Shown: piece by piece, positions 9,607 through 18,400 of the stretch | Numbering within the stretch: the first letter of the stretch is position 1 | Layout: every line of letters begins with the position of its first letter | DNA from: Rhizomicrobium sp. | GTDB lineage: Bacteria > Pseudomonadota > Alphaproteobacteria > Micropepsales > Micropepsaceae | Reading direction: 5' to 3' | Length of the DNA stretch: 64,000 nt | NCBI GenBank assembly: GCA_037200985.1 | Contig: JBBCGJ010000001.1 | Span: 2,890,756 to 2,954,755 of the forward strand | The notes under the pieces: model-generated | Database searches by the model: none | What the model saw: only the letters and a program-made list of their open reading frames with translations | What the model was told of the DNA's origin: nothing | Translations under genes and position numbers: made by a program

Positions 9607-9935
9607 GGCTCCTGTTCGATCAGAATCTGAGCCATCGGCTCTGCCAGTCGCTGGCCGACCTGTTTCCCGGCTCGCAGCCGGTGCGCCGTGCCGGCCTCGA
9701 TCGTGCGACGGACGACGCGATATGGATGGTTGCGCGTCGCGAAGGCTTCACCATCGTGACCCTCGATGCCGACTTCGCCGATATCGCGGCCTTGCGAGGC
9801 GCGCCGCCGAAGATCGTCTGGCTGCGCTGCGGCAACCAGCCCACGGCTTTTGTCGAGCGTCTCTTGCGCGAGCATGCGTCGCCGATCGCAGCCTTCATCG
9901 AGGCCGATGACACAGCCTGCCTCGAACTCTACTGA
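9603..9935 (+). CDS. DUF5615 PIN-like toxin
   Basis: 110-residue protein from a GTG start at 9603 that overlaps the antitoxin stop (GTGA). It reads VRLLFDQNLSHRL with the first PIN-type acidic residue, then GLDRATDDAIWMVARREG, IVTLDADFADI and PKIVWLRCGNQP, the usual DUF5615 layout. PIN-like toxins are expected to be RNases. Complete length. Partner of the DUF433 protein; together they form a small toxin-antitoxin module. Confidence 0.85.
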   Translation: MRLLFDQNLSHRLCQSLADLFPGSQPVRRAGLDRATDDAIWMVARREGFTIVTLDADFADIAALRGAPPKIVWLRCGNQPTAFVERLLREHASPIAAFIEADDTACLELY

Positions 9936-10176
9936 CACGACATCCCGGCGCCGTGCAGACGTGCTTATTGGCGCTCATCCCGATACGCGGGGCGAGACGG
10001 CGGTTACGCCTCAAATGTCGAGGGCATCGCGTGTCGGCGACGCAGAACAAGCGATGCAAAGCACCGCTGGGGAATCAATGAAATGGGAACGGCGCAGAGC
10101 GACGTCAAGGGGTGGGACGTGGGAATTTTTGGGTGCGCCGTGCCGGCCGCTCAGAGCCGCCAACGGAGCGGTTATA
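9936..10176. other. Non-coding stretch between toxin-antitoxin pair and IS630
   Basis: No credible gene. Possible readings here are short and lack similarity to anything recognised. The TA dinucleotide at 10175-10176 forms the left copy of the IS630 target duplication. Confidence 0.5.
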
Positions 10177-11338
10177 CCAACGGCCTTAGTTTCTGACTCG
10201 TGAGGATTCAACGCGGCCGCTGTCTGTGATTCGCTTTGCGAGGTGATTCGCGAAGGGGATCGGCGATGGCGATCAAGATTTTGCGTTCGGAACACAGTGC
10301 TTCGGATTTGCGGCGGGAGGCGGCCAAGACGCGGCACGCCGATCAGGCTCGCCGGTTGCTGGCGCTGGCACTGGTGCTGGAAGGCACGTCTCGCACGGAC
10401 GCGGCAACGGCGTGCGGCATGGATCGCCAGACGCTGCGCGACTGGGTGCATCGCTATAATGCGTCAGGCATCGATGGTCTTGTCGACCGCAAGGCTCCAG
10501 GCCCAACGCCCCGGCTGACGGAGCAGCAGGAGGCTGAACTTGTCCAGATTGTGGAGCAAGGTCCCGATCTTGCGAACGACGGTATGGTGCGCTGGCGCCG
10601 CGTCGATCTTCGCGACGTGATCGCCGCGCGCTTTGGCGTTGCGCTTCACGAGCGCACCGTGGGCAAGGTGCTGGATCGTCTCAACTTCAGCCATATGTCG
10701 GTTCGCCCGCGCCATCCCAAAGCAGACGCCGATGCCCAAGAGGCGTTCAAAAAAACTTCGCGCAGCTTGTCGATCGCGCCTTGCCGGATGCCGCCAAAAC
10801 CAAGCCGGTCGAGATCTGGTTCCAGGATGAAGCCCGGATCGGCCAGAAGGGAAGCTTGACCAGAATGTGGGCGCGGCGCGGGACACGCCCCACCGCGCCG
10901 CGCGATCAGCGCTACAAGTGGGCCTACCTCTTCGGCGCGGTCTGTCCCGAGCGCGCCTGTGCCGCCGGTCTGGTTCTTCCTTGCGCCAATACCAGGGCGA
11001 TGACGGCGCACCTCAAGGAGATCAGCCGGGCCGTCAGGCCAGGCGCCCATGCTGTCCTGGTCATGGACGGCGCTGGCTATCACGAGAAAGCCATCACCCA
11101 CCTGCCGTCCAACATCTCGCTGCTGACGTTGCCGGCATACGCCCCCGAACTCAACCCGGTCGAGAATGTCTGGCAGTTCCTGCGCCAGAACCATCTCGCA
11201 AACCGCGTCTTCAAAGACTACGACGCCATCCTCGATGCTTGTTGCGACGCTTGGCGAAGCTTCCTCAGAAACCCAGACAATATCGCCTCGATAACCCAAA
11301 GATCATGGGCCAAATGTGTCAACCACTGAGGCCGTTGG
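10177..11338 (+). mobile_element. IS630-family insertion sequence, complete
   Basis: The left end reads CCAACGGCCTTAGT and the right end complements to CCAACGGCCTCAGT, an imperfect terminal inverted repeat. TA flanks both ends (10175-10176 and 11339-11340), the expected IS630 target duplication. It encodes one transposase read across a frameshift. Confidence 0.88.
10266..11329 (+). CDS. IS630 transposase, made by -1 frameshift
   Basis: Transposase of the IS630/mariner type. The first frame starts MAIKILRSEHSASDL and holds paired helix-turn-helix motifs (TACGMDRQTLRDWVHRYN). A run of seven A at 10749-10755 (TTC AAA AAA ACT) allows a -1 slip that gives EAFKKNFAQLVDRAL, the natural continuation. 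The second frame contains VEIWFQDEARIGQKG, AVLVMDGAGYHEK and LPAYAPELNPVENVW, the DDE catalytic residues. About 354 residues in total, normal for the family. The slip is probably programmed, so the gene is likely active. Confidence 0.9.
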
Positions 11339-11377
11339 TATTATATCTCGTGATGTGACCGGCGGACTGAACCGTCG

Positions 11378-11593
11378 CTATGGCCGAAAACCGTCCGGAT
11401 GAGCTTTTCGGAAGGGACAGAGCCTAAGAGCTTTAGCTTTGCAGTCCCGATGCACAGCTTCGAAATCGATGCCGCCAGAGGAAACCGAATTTCCATAATC
11501 GTCGCGTCCGACGATCTTATAAACACCCGCCGAAACTTCGCCAACCTCAAAACTCCGACTAGGTAGAAGTGTAAAGTATTGTGTCCCCAGAAT
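11378..11593 (-). pseudogene. Possible gene remnant without start codon
   Basis: An open frame of about 70 codons with plausible composition (QYFTLLPSRSFEVGEVSAG, YKIVGRDDYGNSV, CKAKALRLCPF) ends at a TAG at 11378-11380. An in-frame TGA at 11594-11596 precedes it and no ATG, GTG or TTG follows before the conserved-looking part. It directly follows the small membrane protein gene and precedes the IS630 end. It may be the tail of a lost Rhs-associated gene. Coding nature is only inferred. Confidence 0.3.
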
Positions 11594-11600
11594 TCAAACA

Positions 11601-11912
11601 TCAGCAGGACGAAAAACAGGCTATGCGCCAAACCAACGCAAAATCGACAACCGGCAATAACGCCGCGATTCCGATCAGTGCGACCGTTCTTAGGGGTGTC
11701 TTTACAATCGCAAAGAGTCCGAATAGCCAAGCAAGCATAATATTAAGAGCTATCGGCAAAACAAAAGCAAAGACCAAATCTGCCGCTTGCCGATTGCCAA
11801 ACATAGACGTCAGCAACAATTCGTGATGATTACGCTGCAAAAATATCAACGCGGCCCATGCCATACAAGTCAGGACCACAGATGCAACCATCCAAAGAAG
11901 TAGCCGCCACAT
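11601..11912 (-). CDS. Small membrane protein, candidate second immunity or accessory protein
   Basis: 103 residues with about three hydrophobic segments (WMVASVVLTCMAWAALIFL, VFAFVLPIALNIMLAWLFGLF and TVALIGIAALLPVVDFALVW), so an inner-membrane protein. I recognise no family. It follows the immunity candidate of orphan module 2 on the same strand and shares that region's low G+C. Membrane immunity proteins are known for toxins that act at the membrane, but which toxin it would protect against is unclear; it may belong to a lost cassette. Confidence 0.5.
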   Translation of the reverse strand: MWRLLLWMVASVVLTCMAWAALIFLQRNHHELLLTSMFGNRQAADLVFAFVLPIALNIMLAWLFGLFAIVKTPLRTVALIGIAALLPVVDFALVWRIACFSSC

Positions 11913-11989
11913 CGGTTCGGCAACGAACTACAACATCGATATCGACCCTAGTCGTGGGTGGAATTTTCGGTAGGCACAGGTTTTTCAGC

Positions 11990-12292
11990 CTATTCAAATT
12001 TAGCCTTTCCTTTCATAAAGGCCATCGCTGCTTCTATATTTTTAACAATCCGCTTTCTGTGCTCTTCGGAGATTGCCTCGTTCTCATGAGGAGGCTCCCA
12101 CTTTGCGTTGCGCCATCCCGGATAGAAGCCAAAACCGAACAGGGCTGTCCCCAAATTGGCAAACAACGATTCCCCACCAAGGCGCATTGTCTTGCTGCCT
12201 TCGCGATATTCGAAGGCAAAGCGGCTGATACTTTGGAGAGCGAAACCGTCTTCGCTTTCGACACCCTGCTTGTTTAGCCAAGTAAATCCCAT
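11990..12292 (-). CDS. Putative immunity protein for orphan Rhs module 2
   Basis: 100-residue soluble protein starting MGFTWLNKQGVESEDGF; an upstream GTG two codons earlier is possible, but the ATG at 12290-12292 has a GAGG motif at good spacing. The C-terminal half has PPHENEAISEEHRKRI and NIEAAMAF. No signal peptide. It starts 15 bp after the stop of the Rhs orphan gene on the same strand, and its base composition matches the toxin tip rather than the Rhs core. The immunity function is inferred from position and size only. Confidence 0.55.
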   Translation of the reverse strand: MGFTWLNKQGVESEDGFALQSISRFAFEYREGSKTMRLGGESLFANLGTALFGFGFYPGWRNAKWEPPHENEAISEEHRKRIVKNIEAAMAFMKGKAKFE

Positions 12293-12307
12293 GATCACAC
12301 CTCAGCG

Positions 12308-14725
12308 TCAGTGATGATTGCCTGTGGACACGTACAAATCGGGGATCGTCATTTCCCTCAGATTCACGTTCGTATTGTTAGCCAGTATCGGACGCTCCAC
12401 GGAAAGATAGATGCGGTCGGGATTCGGATTGTTCAGAACGGCCAGGACATCACCCGATGCACCATTCGCATAGCGGCTGGAGGCATATGCCCAAACTTGG
12501 TCCGCCTCTGCACGAGAGAGCGGGGAATCCGACCCAAACAGGTCGAGCGATTCCAAGTACGATCCTCCCGGCGTATGTGAGATGGTCGTTAGCCCCTGCT
12601 CAGCGGCGAGCGTTTCGGCGGCGTCGTAAGTGCCAGTTCCGGAGTAGAAGATCGTCCGGTTGGGCACGCTCGAAAAATCCGCCGTTCGCACGTTGGCCAT
12701 GATTTCTTCGAAGGGGCTGGCGCCCTCTGCGGCAAGAATCCTGGGGGCGGTAAGCGCTTCAGCGGAGAGCGTGGAGACCGCGGGAAGTACTGTCGTCGCG
12801 ACGGTAACGGCGTTGCTGATAACCTCGCCATTGCTCATCGCCCTTGGCCTGGCTGTCTCCGGAAACGCCTCGATGGTATTCGCCATCGTGATCGGGTCCC
12901 CACCCGACAATGGCAACGCATCGATCATCTTGAACCGTGACGGCGCTTGCCAGTAGCTTCCTATGCTCCGTGCGAGAGCTATCTGCCCATTGCCCTGCTC
13001 TATCTGGCTTTTGCCTTCGAGCGTGAAGCCCTCGGTGATAGAATTTATAAGCCCGCTGATCCAGGACGCCGAAGATGGACTCGATTGCCGAGCGACTGGG
13101 TTCTCGCGCGTTCCCAGGACGACGACGGTCTCGAGATCTTCGTTCGACAGATTGACGGCGCTGGAATCGTCGAGGGACAGGCCTTGGATCGTCGCGGTCG
13201 GGTTGATCACCAGATCGCCAAATGGTCCTGCGTTCTGCGGCAGGCTTATGTTTCCGAGCGCCGCCACCCGAACCACGCCGCGCATATCCGACGAATCCAT
13301 AGCGCCCTTCAGGCTGCTGCGGACGATGTCGAACGTGTCGCCGTCGGAGTTCGTATCCAACGGCGATGGCCTGCTCGCACTGTTGTTGTTGTTGTCCCCC
13401 ATCATCGCATTCCCAATGGTCTGCCCGATGACATCCGGCAGCGCCGCGATGATGTTGTCTCCGAAGTCGGACCCGTCGATCAGGGTTCGCGTGGCGGCGT
13501 TGGCGATGTCGCCGGCCATGCCGGAGACGAGACCGCGCGCGCCCTGGTTCAGCAGGCCGTTCGCCGCGCCGAAAGGTTGCCAGCCCGCGATCTGCCCGCC
13601 GACATAACCGCCGATCCCCGCGCCCACGCCCGCCGCCGCGACACCGGCCCAGTCGAACGTCTTCTGCAATCCCGTCGCCACCGCGATGCCCTGCGTGGCG
13701 GCGTTGCCGAGCGCGCCTTGCGCGAACATCTCCGGAATGCCGTCGCCGCCGATCCCGAGCGCGTCGAACGCGCCCGACGCGCCCAGGCCTCTGGTGACGC
13801 CGGCGGAAAGCGCCGCCAGGCCCACCGCGTCCCAGTCGAAGCTCTTCTGGATGCCGAGCGCCAGCCCGACGCCCTGGCTCACGATGCTGCCGGCCGCGGC
13901 CGAGACCGCGGCACCCGCAACGCCGCCGATGATCCCCGCCGTCGTCGCGCCGACGCCGATGCTTTCCAGCCCGCCCGCGATCACGCCGCCGACGGGAGGC
14001 AGGAACACCGCCACCACGACCGCGATGACCGCGAGCAGGATCTGCCCGAACACGCCGCAGGCGCCGCCGTGCCTGGCGGCGGGCTTGGGCACGGTGGGGC
14101 TGTTGTTGCCCTGGGCCTCGTTGGGATCGTAGACCCGGTAGGTCGAACTGTTGTTGTGGCTGTTGGCCACCTTGTCGGGGACGATCAGGCTCATCCCCGC
14201 CTGAAGATCGGCGTCGGAGATCAGCCCGTTGGCGTCGGCGAGCAGGTACCAGTAGGACGCATCGCCCCAGACCTGATAGGCGATCGCTTCCAGCGTGTCG
14301 CCCTGCTGCACCGTGATGCGCGACGGCGCCGTGCCGACGTTCAGCCCGTTGATCGGATCGTAGCTCTGGTCGAAATCCGCATAGGACGTCGCCGCCGTGG
14401 CGCCGCCGCGGAACGCGCCCGTCCCCGGCACCGCGATGTGCTGCGCGATCGACTGGGCGTAGTCGACATTGGACGTGCCGTTGTTGGAGATCGCACCCAC
14501 CGCGATGCCGCCGAAGTAATAGTGCCGCTCATGCGGATCGCCGGCGGCGGTGTTGTTGTCGGCCTCGTTGCGCGCCAGGACCTCGCCGGCGAGGTTGGTC
14601 ACGAAGCTCACCGTGCGCGGACGCCCGTCGGCGATGTCGACCTCCTCCAGCAATTGGCGGATTGCGTCTTCAATACCGACGAATCTAGTAGCGGATCGAG
14701 TTTTTGGTGGACATAGGTATCGCAA
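12308..14725 (-). CDS. Orphan Rhs C-terminal module 2 with unrecognised toxin tip
   Basis: 805-codon open frame whose Rhs similarity starts only at about 14630 (DGRPRTVSFVTNLAGEV). The first 30 codons overlap the end of the ankyrin gene in another frame and look artificial. It contains the same junction as the full protein: LysM-like domain (GDTLEAIAYQVWGD), GACGVFGQILLAV, and repeated Gly/Ala-rich QKSFDW or QKTFDW units. The tip (13410-12308) is unique and ends with IFYSGTGTYDAAETLA, ISHTPGGSYLESL and RYANGASGDVLAVL, which I have the impression of seeing in polymorphic toxins but cannot name. A silent cassette is likely, since there is no secretion domain. Confidence 0.7.
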   Translation of the reverse strand: MRYLCPPKTRSATRFVGIEDAIRQLLEEVDIADGRPRTVSFVTNLAGEVLARNEADNNTAAGDPHERHYYFGGIAVGAISNNGTSNVDYAQSIAQHIAVPGTGAFRGGATAATSYADFDQSYDPINGLNVGTAPSRITVQQGDTLEAIAYQVWGDASYWYLLADANGLISDADLQAGMSLIVPDKVANSHNNSSTYRVYDPNEAQGNNSPTVPKPAARHGGACGVFGQILLAVIAVVVAVFLPPVGGVIAGGLESIGVGATTAGIIGGVAGAAVSAAAGSIVSQGVGLALGIQKSFDWDAVGLAALSAGVTRGLGASGAFDALGIGGDGIPEMFAQGALGNAATQGIAVATGLQKTFDWAGVAAAGVGAGIGGYVGGQIAGWQPFGAANGLLNQGARGLVSGMAGDIANAATRTLIDGSDFGDNIIAALPDVIGQTIGNAMMGDNNNNSASRPSPLDTNSDGDTFDIVRSSLKGAMDSSDMRGVVRVAALGNISLPQNAGPFGDLVINPTATIQGLSLDDSSAVNLSNEDLETVVVLGTRENPVARQSSPSSASWISGLINSITEGFTLEGKSQIEQGNGQIALARSIGSYWQAPSRFKMIDALPLSGGDPITMANTIEAFPETARPRAMSNGEVISNAVTVATTVLPAVSTLSAEALTAPRILAAEGASPFEEIMANVRTADFSSVPNRTIFYSGTGTYDAAETLAAEQGLTTISHTPGGSYLESLDLFGSDSPLSRAEADQVWAYASSRYANGASGDVLAVLNNPNPDRIYLSVERPILANNTNVNLREMTIPDLYVSTGNHH
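14018..14630 (-). repeat. Rhs core repeat, copy 2
   Basis: About 610 bp nearly identical to 8100-8707 and to 17221-17830. Similarity breaks at about 14630, within a GCCCGTCG sequence. A second shared block (about 13430-13529) precedes the toxin tip. The shorter length marks a more truncated cassette than copy 1. Confidence 0.85.
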
Positions 14726-15449
14726 CGCCCTGTTGCTTCAACATCTCAAGAACCTTAGCGCGTTCGGCCGCAATCTCAGTGGCTCGTGATCCGCCAAACG
14801 GCTGCGAAGCCACCATCTCGGCGAGTTGAGGTAGGTTGCGGCTGTAACCATGACCCAACAGTTCGGCCACAGCACCGTACTCTCGGCCAAGCGCCGCGTA
14901 GAAAGCAACCGAACGGCCTGTAGAACCAACTTGATTCACATTCGCGCCAGCCGCCAGAAGAGCGTGGAAATTATCCCAACCATATCCGTTCTCGATAAGA
15001 ATCTCGGCTCGAAACAGCGCCGAGTTTCCGGGATCATCCTTAGCATAAGCATTGGGGTCGCCTCCGTACTTTAGTAGCAGCTTTAGAAGAGCTGGATCGT
15101 GGCTTGTAGCTGCCGCATAGGTGGCGGAGTTCTGGTGAGGGACTACGTAGTTTGGATTACCGCCGTTCTTCAGCAGCCCCTCAACGCCAGCCAAGTTGCC
15201 GCACCACACAGCCCATATCAGCGCAGTTTCTCCTTGGCGACCTCTGCTATTCGGAGACACTCCCGAATGTATTAACCGGTCCACTCCAGAGATGTCGCCG
15301 GCACAAGCGGCCTCCGCCAAAGCTGCGACCTGTGGGTCATTGAACTGCTCGGAGGCGGATCGCCCGGCGACCAAATGCTCTGCGCCCATTGCTGGGGAAA
15401 ATAGCAAGATCAGCGATACCGCTGCCCAATAAATTGGAAGCCTCGTCAT
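14685..15449 (-). CDS. Ankyrin-repeat protein with signal peptide, likely periplasmic immunity protein
   Basis: 254 residues. A Sec signal peptide is visible (MTRLPIYW, a hydrophobic AVSLILLF core, then AMGAEH), so the protein should be exported. Ankyrin repeats follow (GETALIWAVWCGNLAGVEGLL, LLKLLLKYGGDPNAY and LLAAGANVNQVGSTGR). It starts 23 bp after the Rhs stop. The Rhs tip looks like a lipase, which would attack membranes from the periplasm, and several lipase-toxin immunity proteins are periplasmic; this compartment match supports the pairing. Ankyrin proteins are common beside polymorphic toxins. The function is inferred. Confidence 0.7.
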   Translation of the reverse strand: MTRLPIYWAAVSLILLFSPAMGAEHLVAGRSASEQFNDPQVAALAEAACAGDISGVDRLIHSGVSPNSRGRQGETALIWAVWCGNLAGVEGLLKNGGNPNYVVPHQNSATYAAATSHDPALLKLLLKYGGDPNAYAKDDPGNSALFRAEILIENGYGWDNFHALLAAGANVNQVGSTGRSVAFYAALGREYGAVAELLGHGYSRNLPQLAEMVASQPFGGSRATEIAAERAKVLEMLKQQGVAIPMSTKNSIRY

Positions 15450-15471
15450 TCTACTACCTCTGCTTCATAGC

Positions 15472-18400
15472 CTAATACGGCCAAATATGATGTTGTACCA
15501 AATACTGTATTCCATAGATGTCGTATTCCACCCCATGAGAATTCGGGTTGAAGTTCAAGCCGTTGGTCGAAACTTTCGATCCATTGATCGTGGGCGGATT
15601 AACATCTGGAAGCGGACGAGTGGCTCCAAAAGACGACTTTATTATGCCAGCAGCTTGCGCATCGCCGAGCCATTCTCCCACGACGTCGTAATTTGTTATT
15701 AGGTTCTGCTTCAAGAGAATGTTTTTCATTGGCACGCCGTAAACGGCCAAATCTATACCACTCGGCCCAGGCGCATTGAAGACAACTGCCGGCCGCCCGA
15801 CGGCAAGCGCTCCAGCTTCCGCCAATCCACCTCCAAGTGACTGCCCAGTGAATGCTGTGCGGGCTGCAATGCTAGGCAGAAGGTCTTGGGCAGCAGCGAC
15901 TGCATATTCGTATTGCTTAGTCGGTATGTCGAAATTGTTTTGTGCATTTGTGAACAAATCTGCCGCGCTGCTAAAGTCGGTTCCTCGATAGGCAAAAACA
16001 TATGATGCGTCGCTGCTACCAATCGTGCCGCTTACATAGATCGCCGAGTAAAGTCCCGAACCATCGTCGACAAGCACAGGAGATGTACCACCCTGAAATA
16101 ATTGGCCTTGCTGGCTAGCCATTACGCGAGAAAAACCGGTTCCAGAAAGGAGTTCGGGTATGCTTTGATTGAAGCTTACATCGGCCGACAAAAGTCCCAT
16201 GTTGAACGCATGCATTGCAGAATCAGAAATTGTTTCTGTATTCGCTTGGAACCATTCCTTGATTGCAACTATACTCGCAAATCTTGAAGCTTCACCAATC
16301 TTACCAGAACCCCACTGACTAAGAACCGCATTGTAGGTGTCCTGCTGCGCTTTATCCTGCGGAATATAGGTATTTTTCTGACCGTCACCGTAGAGTTGCG
16401 AGCCGAGGTCAAGCATATTTTGGCCGCCGTCTAGTCCGAGAAATTGATATATCTGACCAAGCAAGTCCGAACTCATGCCGCTGTCTATGGCTTGATTGTA
16501 TGCATCCATACGCGCGTGATAGTCTGCCGATCCGGGCTGAGGTGTCTGGCTGGTTTGCGTGACAGACCCCTGAATCACTCCCGCAATCGCATTTCCCACC
16601 GTCTGTCCGATGGTATCGGGCAGCGCGGCGATGACGTTGTCTCCGAAGTCGGACCCGTCGATCAGGGTTCGCGTGGCGGCGTTGGCGATGTCGCCGGCCA
16701 TGCCGGAGACGAGACCGCGCGCGCCCTGGTTCAGCAAACCGTTCGCCGCGCCGAAGGGCTGCCAGCCGGCGATCTGCCCGCCGACATAGGTGCCGACACC
16801 CGCGCCCACACCCGCCGCCGCGACGCCCGCCCAGTCGAAGCTCTTCTGTAAGCCGGTGGCGACCCCGATGCCCTGCGACAGGACATTGCTCGTCACGCCT
16901 TCCACCGCCGCCGCCACGACCGGATCGACCCCGCCGAGCGCCGGCCCAAGCTCCGCCGCGACGCCGGCCCCGATGCCGCCGCCGATCGCCGCTTCCGCGA
17001 CGCCGGTCCAGCTGAACTTGTTCTGGATGCCGAGCGCCAGACCAACGCCCTGGCTCACGATGCTGCCCGCCGCGCCCGCGGCCACACCGATGCCGATGGC
17101 GCCGCCCACGCCCACAACACTGGCAGCGCTGCCCGACAGTACGGTGCCGATCCCGCCGCCGAGGGTCATGCCCGCCGGTCCAAGCGCCGCGACGGCCGCG
17201 CCCGCCGTGACCACCGCCACCGCGATCGCGATCACCGCGAGCAATATCTGCCCGAACACGCCGCAGGCGCCGCCGTGCCTGGCGGCGGGCTTGGGCACGG
17301 TGGGGCTGTTGTTGCCCTGGGCCTCGTTGGGATCGTAGACCCGGTAGGTCGAACTGTTGTTGTGGCTGTTGGCCACCTTGTCGGGGACGATCAGGCTCAT
17401 CCCCGCCTGAAGGCCGGCGTCGGAGATCAGCCCGTTGGCGTCGGCGAGCAGGTACCAGTAGGACGCATCGCCCCAGACCTGGTAGGCGATCCCTTCCAGC
17501 GTGTCGCCGTCCTGCGCCGTATAGCGGCCGGCGGTGGCGGCGACGTTCAGCCCGTTGATCGGATCGTAGCTCTGGTCGAAATCCGCATAGGACGTCGCCG
17601 CCGTGGCGCCGCCGCGGAACGCGCCCGTCCCCGGCACCGCGATGTGCTGCGCGATCGACTGGGCATAGTCGACGCGCGACGTGCCGTTGTTGGAGATCGC
17701 ACCCACCTCGATGCCGCCGAAGTAGTAGTGCCGCTCATGCGGATCGCCGGCGGCGGTGTTGTTGTCGGCCTCGTTGCGCGCCAGGACCTCGCCGGCGAGG
17801 TTGGTCACGAAGCTCACCGTGCGCGGGCGCCCGTCGCCGACGACCACGCTCTCCAGCAGCCCGCCCTGGCCGTAGGTGTAGCTGTTGTAGTTGGGCTGCG
17901 GCCCGCCCGCCGCCCGGTTGGGCGTGTAGCTCTCGCTGGCCTCCAGCGCCCCGTCGCGCCACACATAGTAGAAGGCCGCCTCCGTCGTCGGCTGCGCCAC
18001 CCCGTTCTTGGTCACGGTGGCGATCTCGTCCGTCACCTGGCCCAGATACCGGTCGCTATGGTCGCCATAGACCCCGTCGAAGTCGCTGTCGGCGATGTAG
18101 GAATAGGCCGTCGACGTCACCCAGGTCCCGTCGCTGCGCACGCTCGTCACCTGGTCCGAGGTCACCTGCGAGCGGGTGTTGTAGACCGCGGTGCGCTCGT
18201 AGACCACGCTCGTCCCGGCCGCGTTGTACTCCTTCTGGTCGGTGACCCGGCCCATCGCGTCCAGCGCATAGCTCGCCCGCACCACGCCGCCCACCGTCAC
18301 CTGGGCCAGATAGCCGTCGGCCGTGTAGGCGTAGGCCTCGCTCGTCCCGTCCGCGGCGTTGACCGCGCTCGCGCGCGAGCCGTCGGAATTGTAGGCGACG

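Noticed and set aside
12947..14716. Long plus-strand frame opposite orphan Rhs module 2
   Set aside because: Same shadow effect; the part with G+C-rich Rhs core has the same artificial composition as at 17275-24030.
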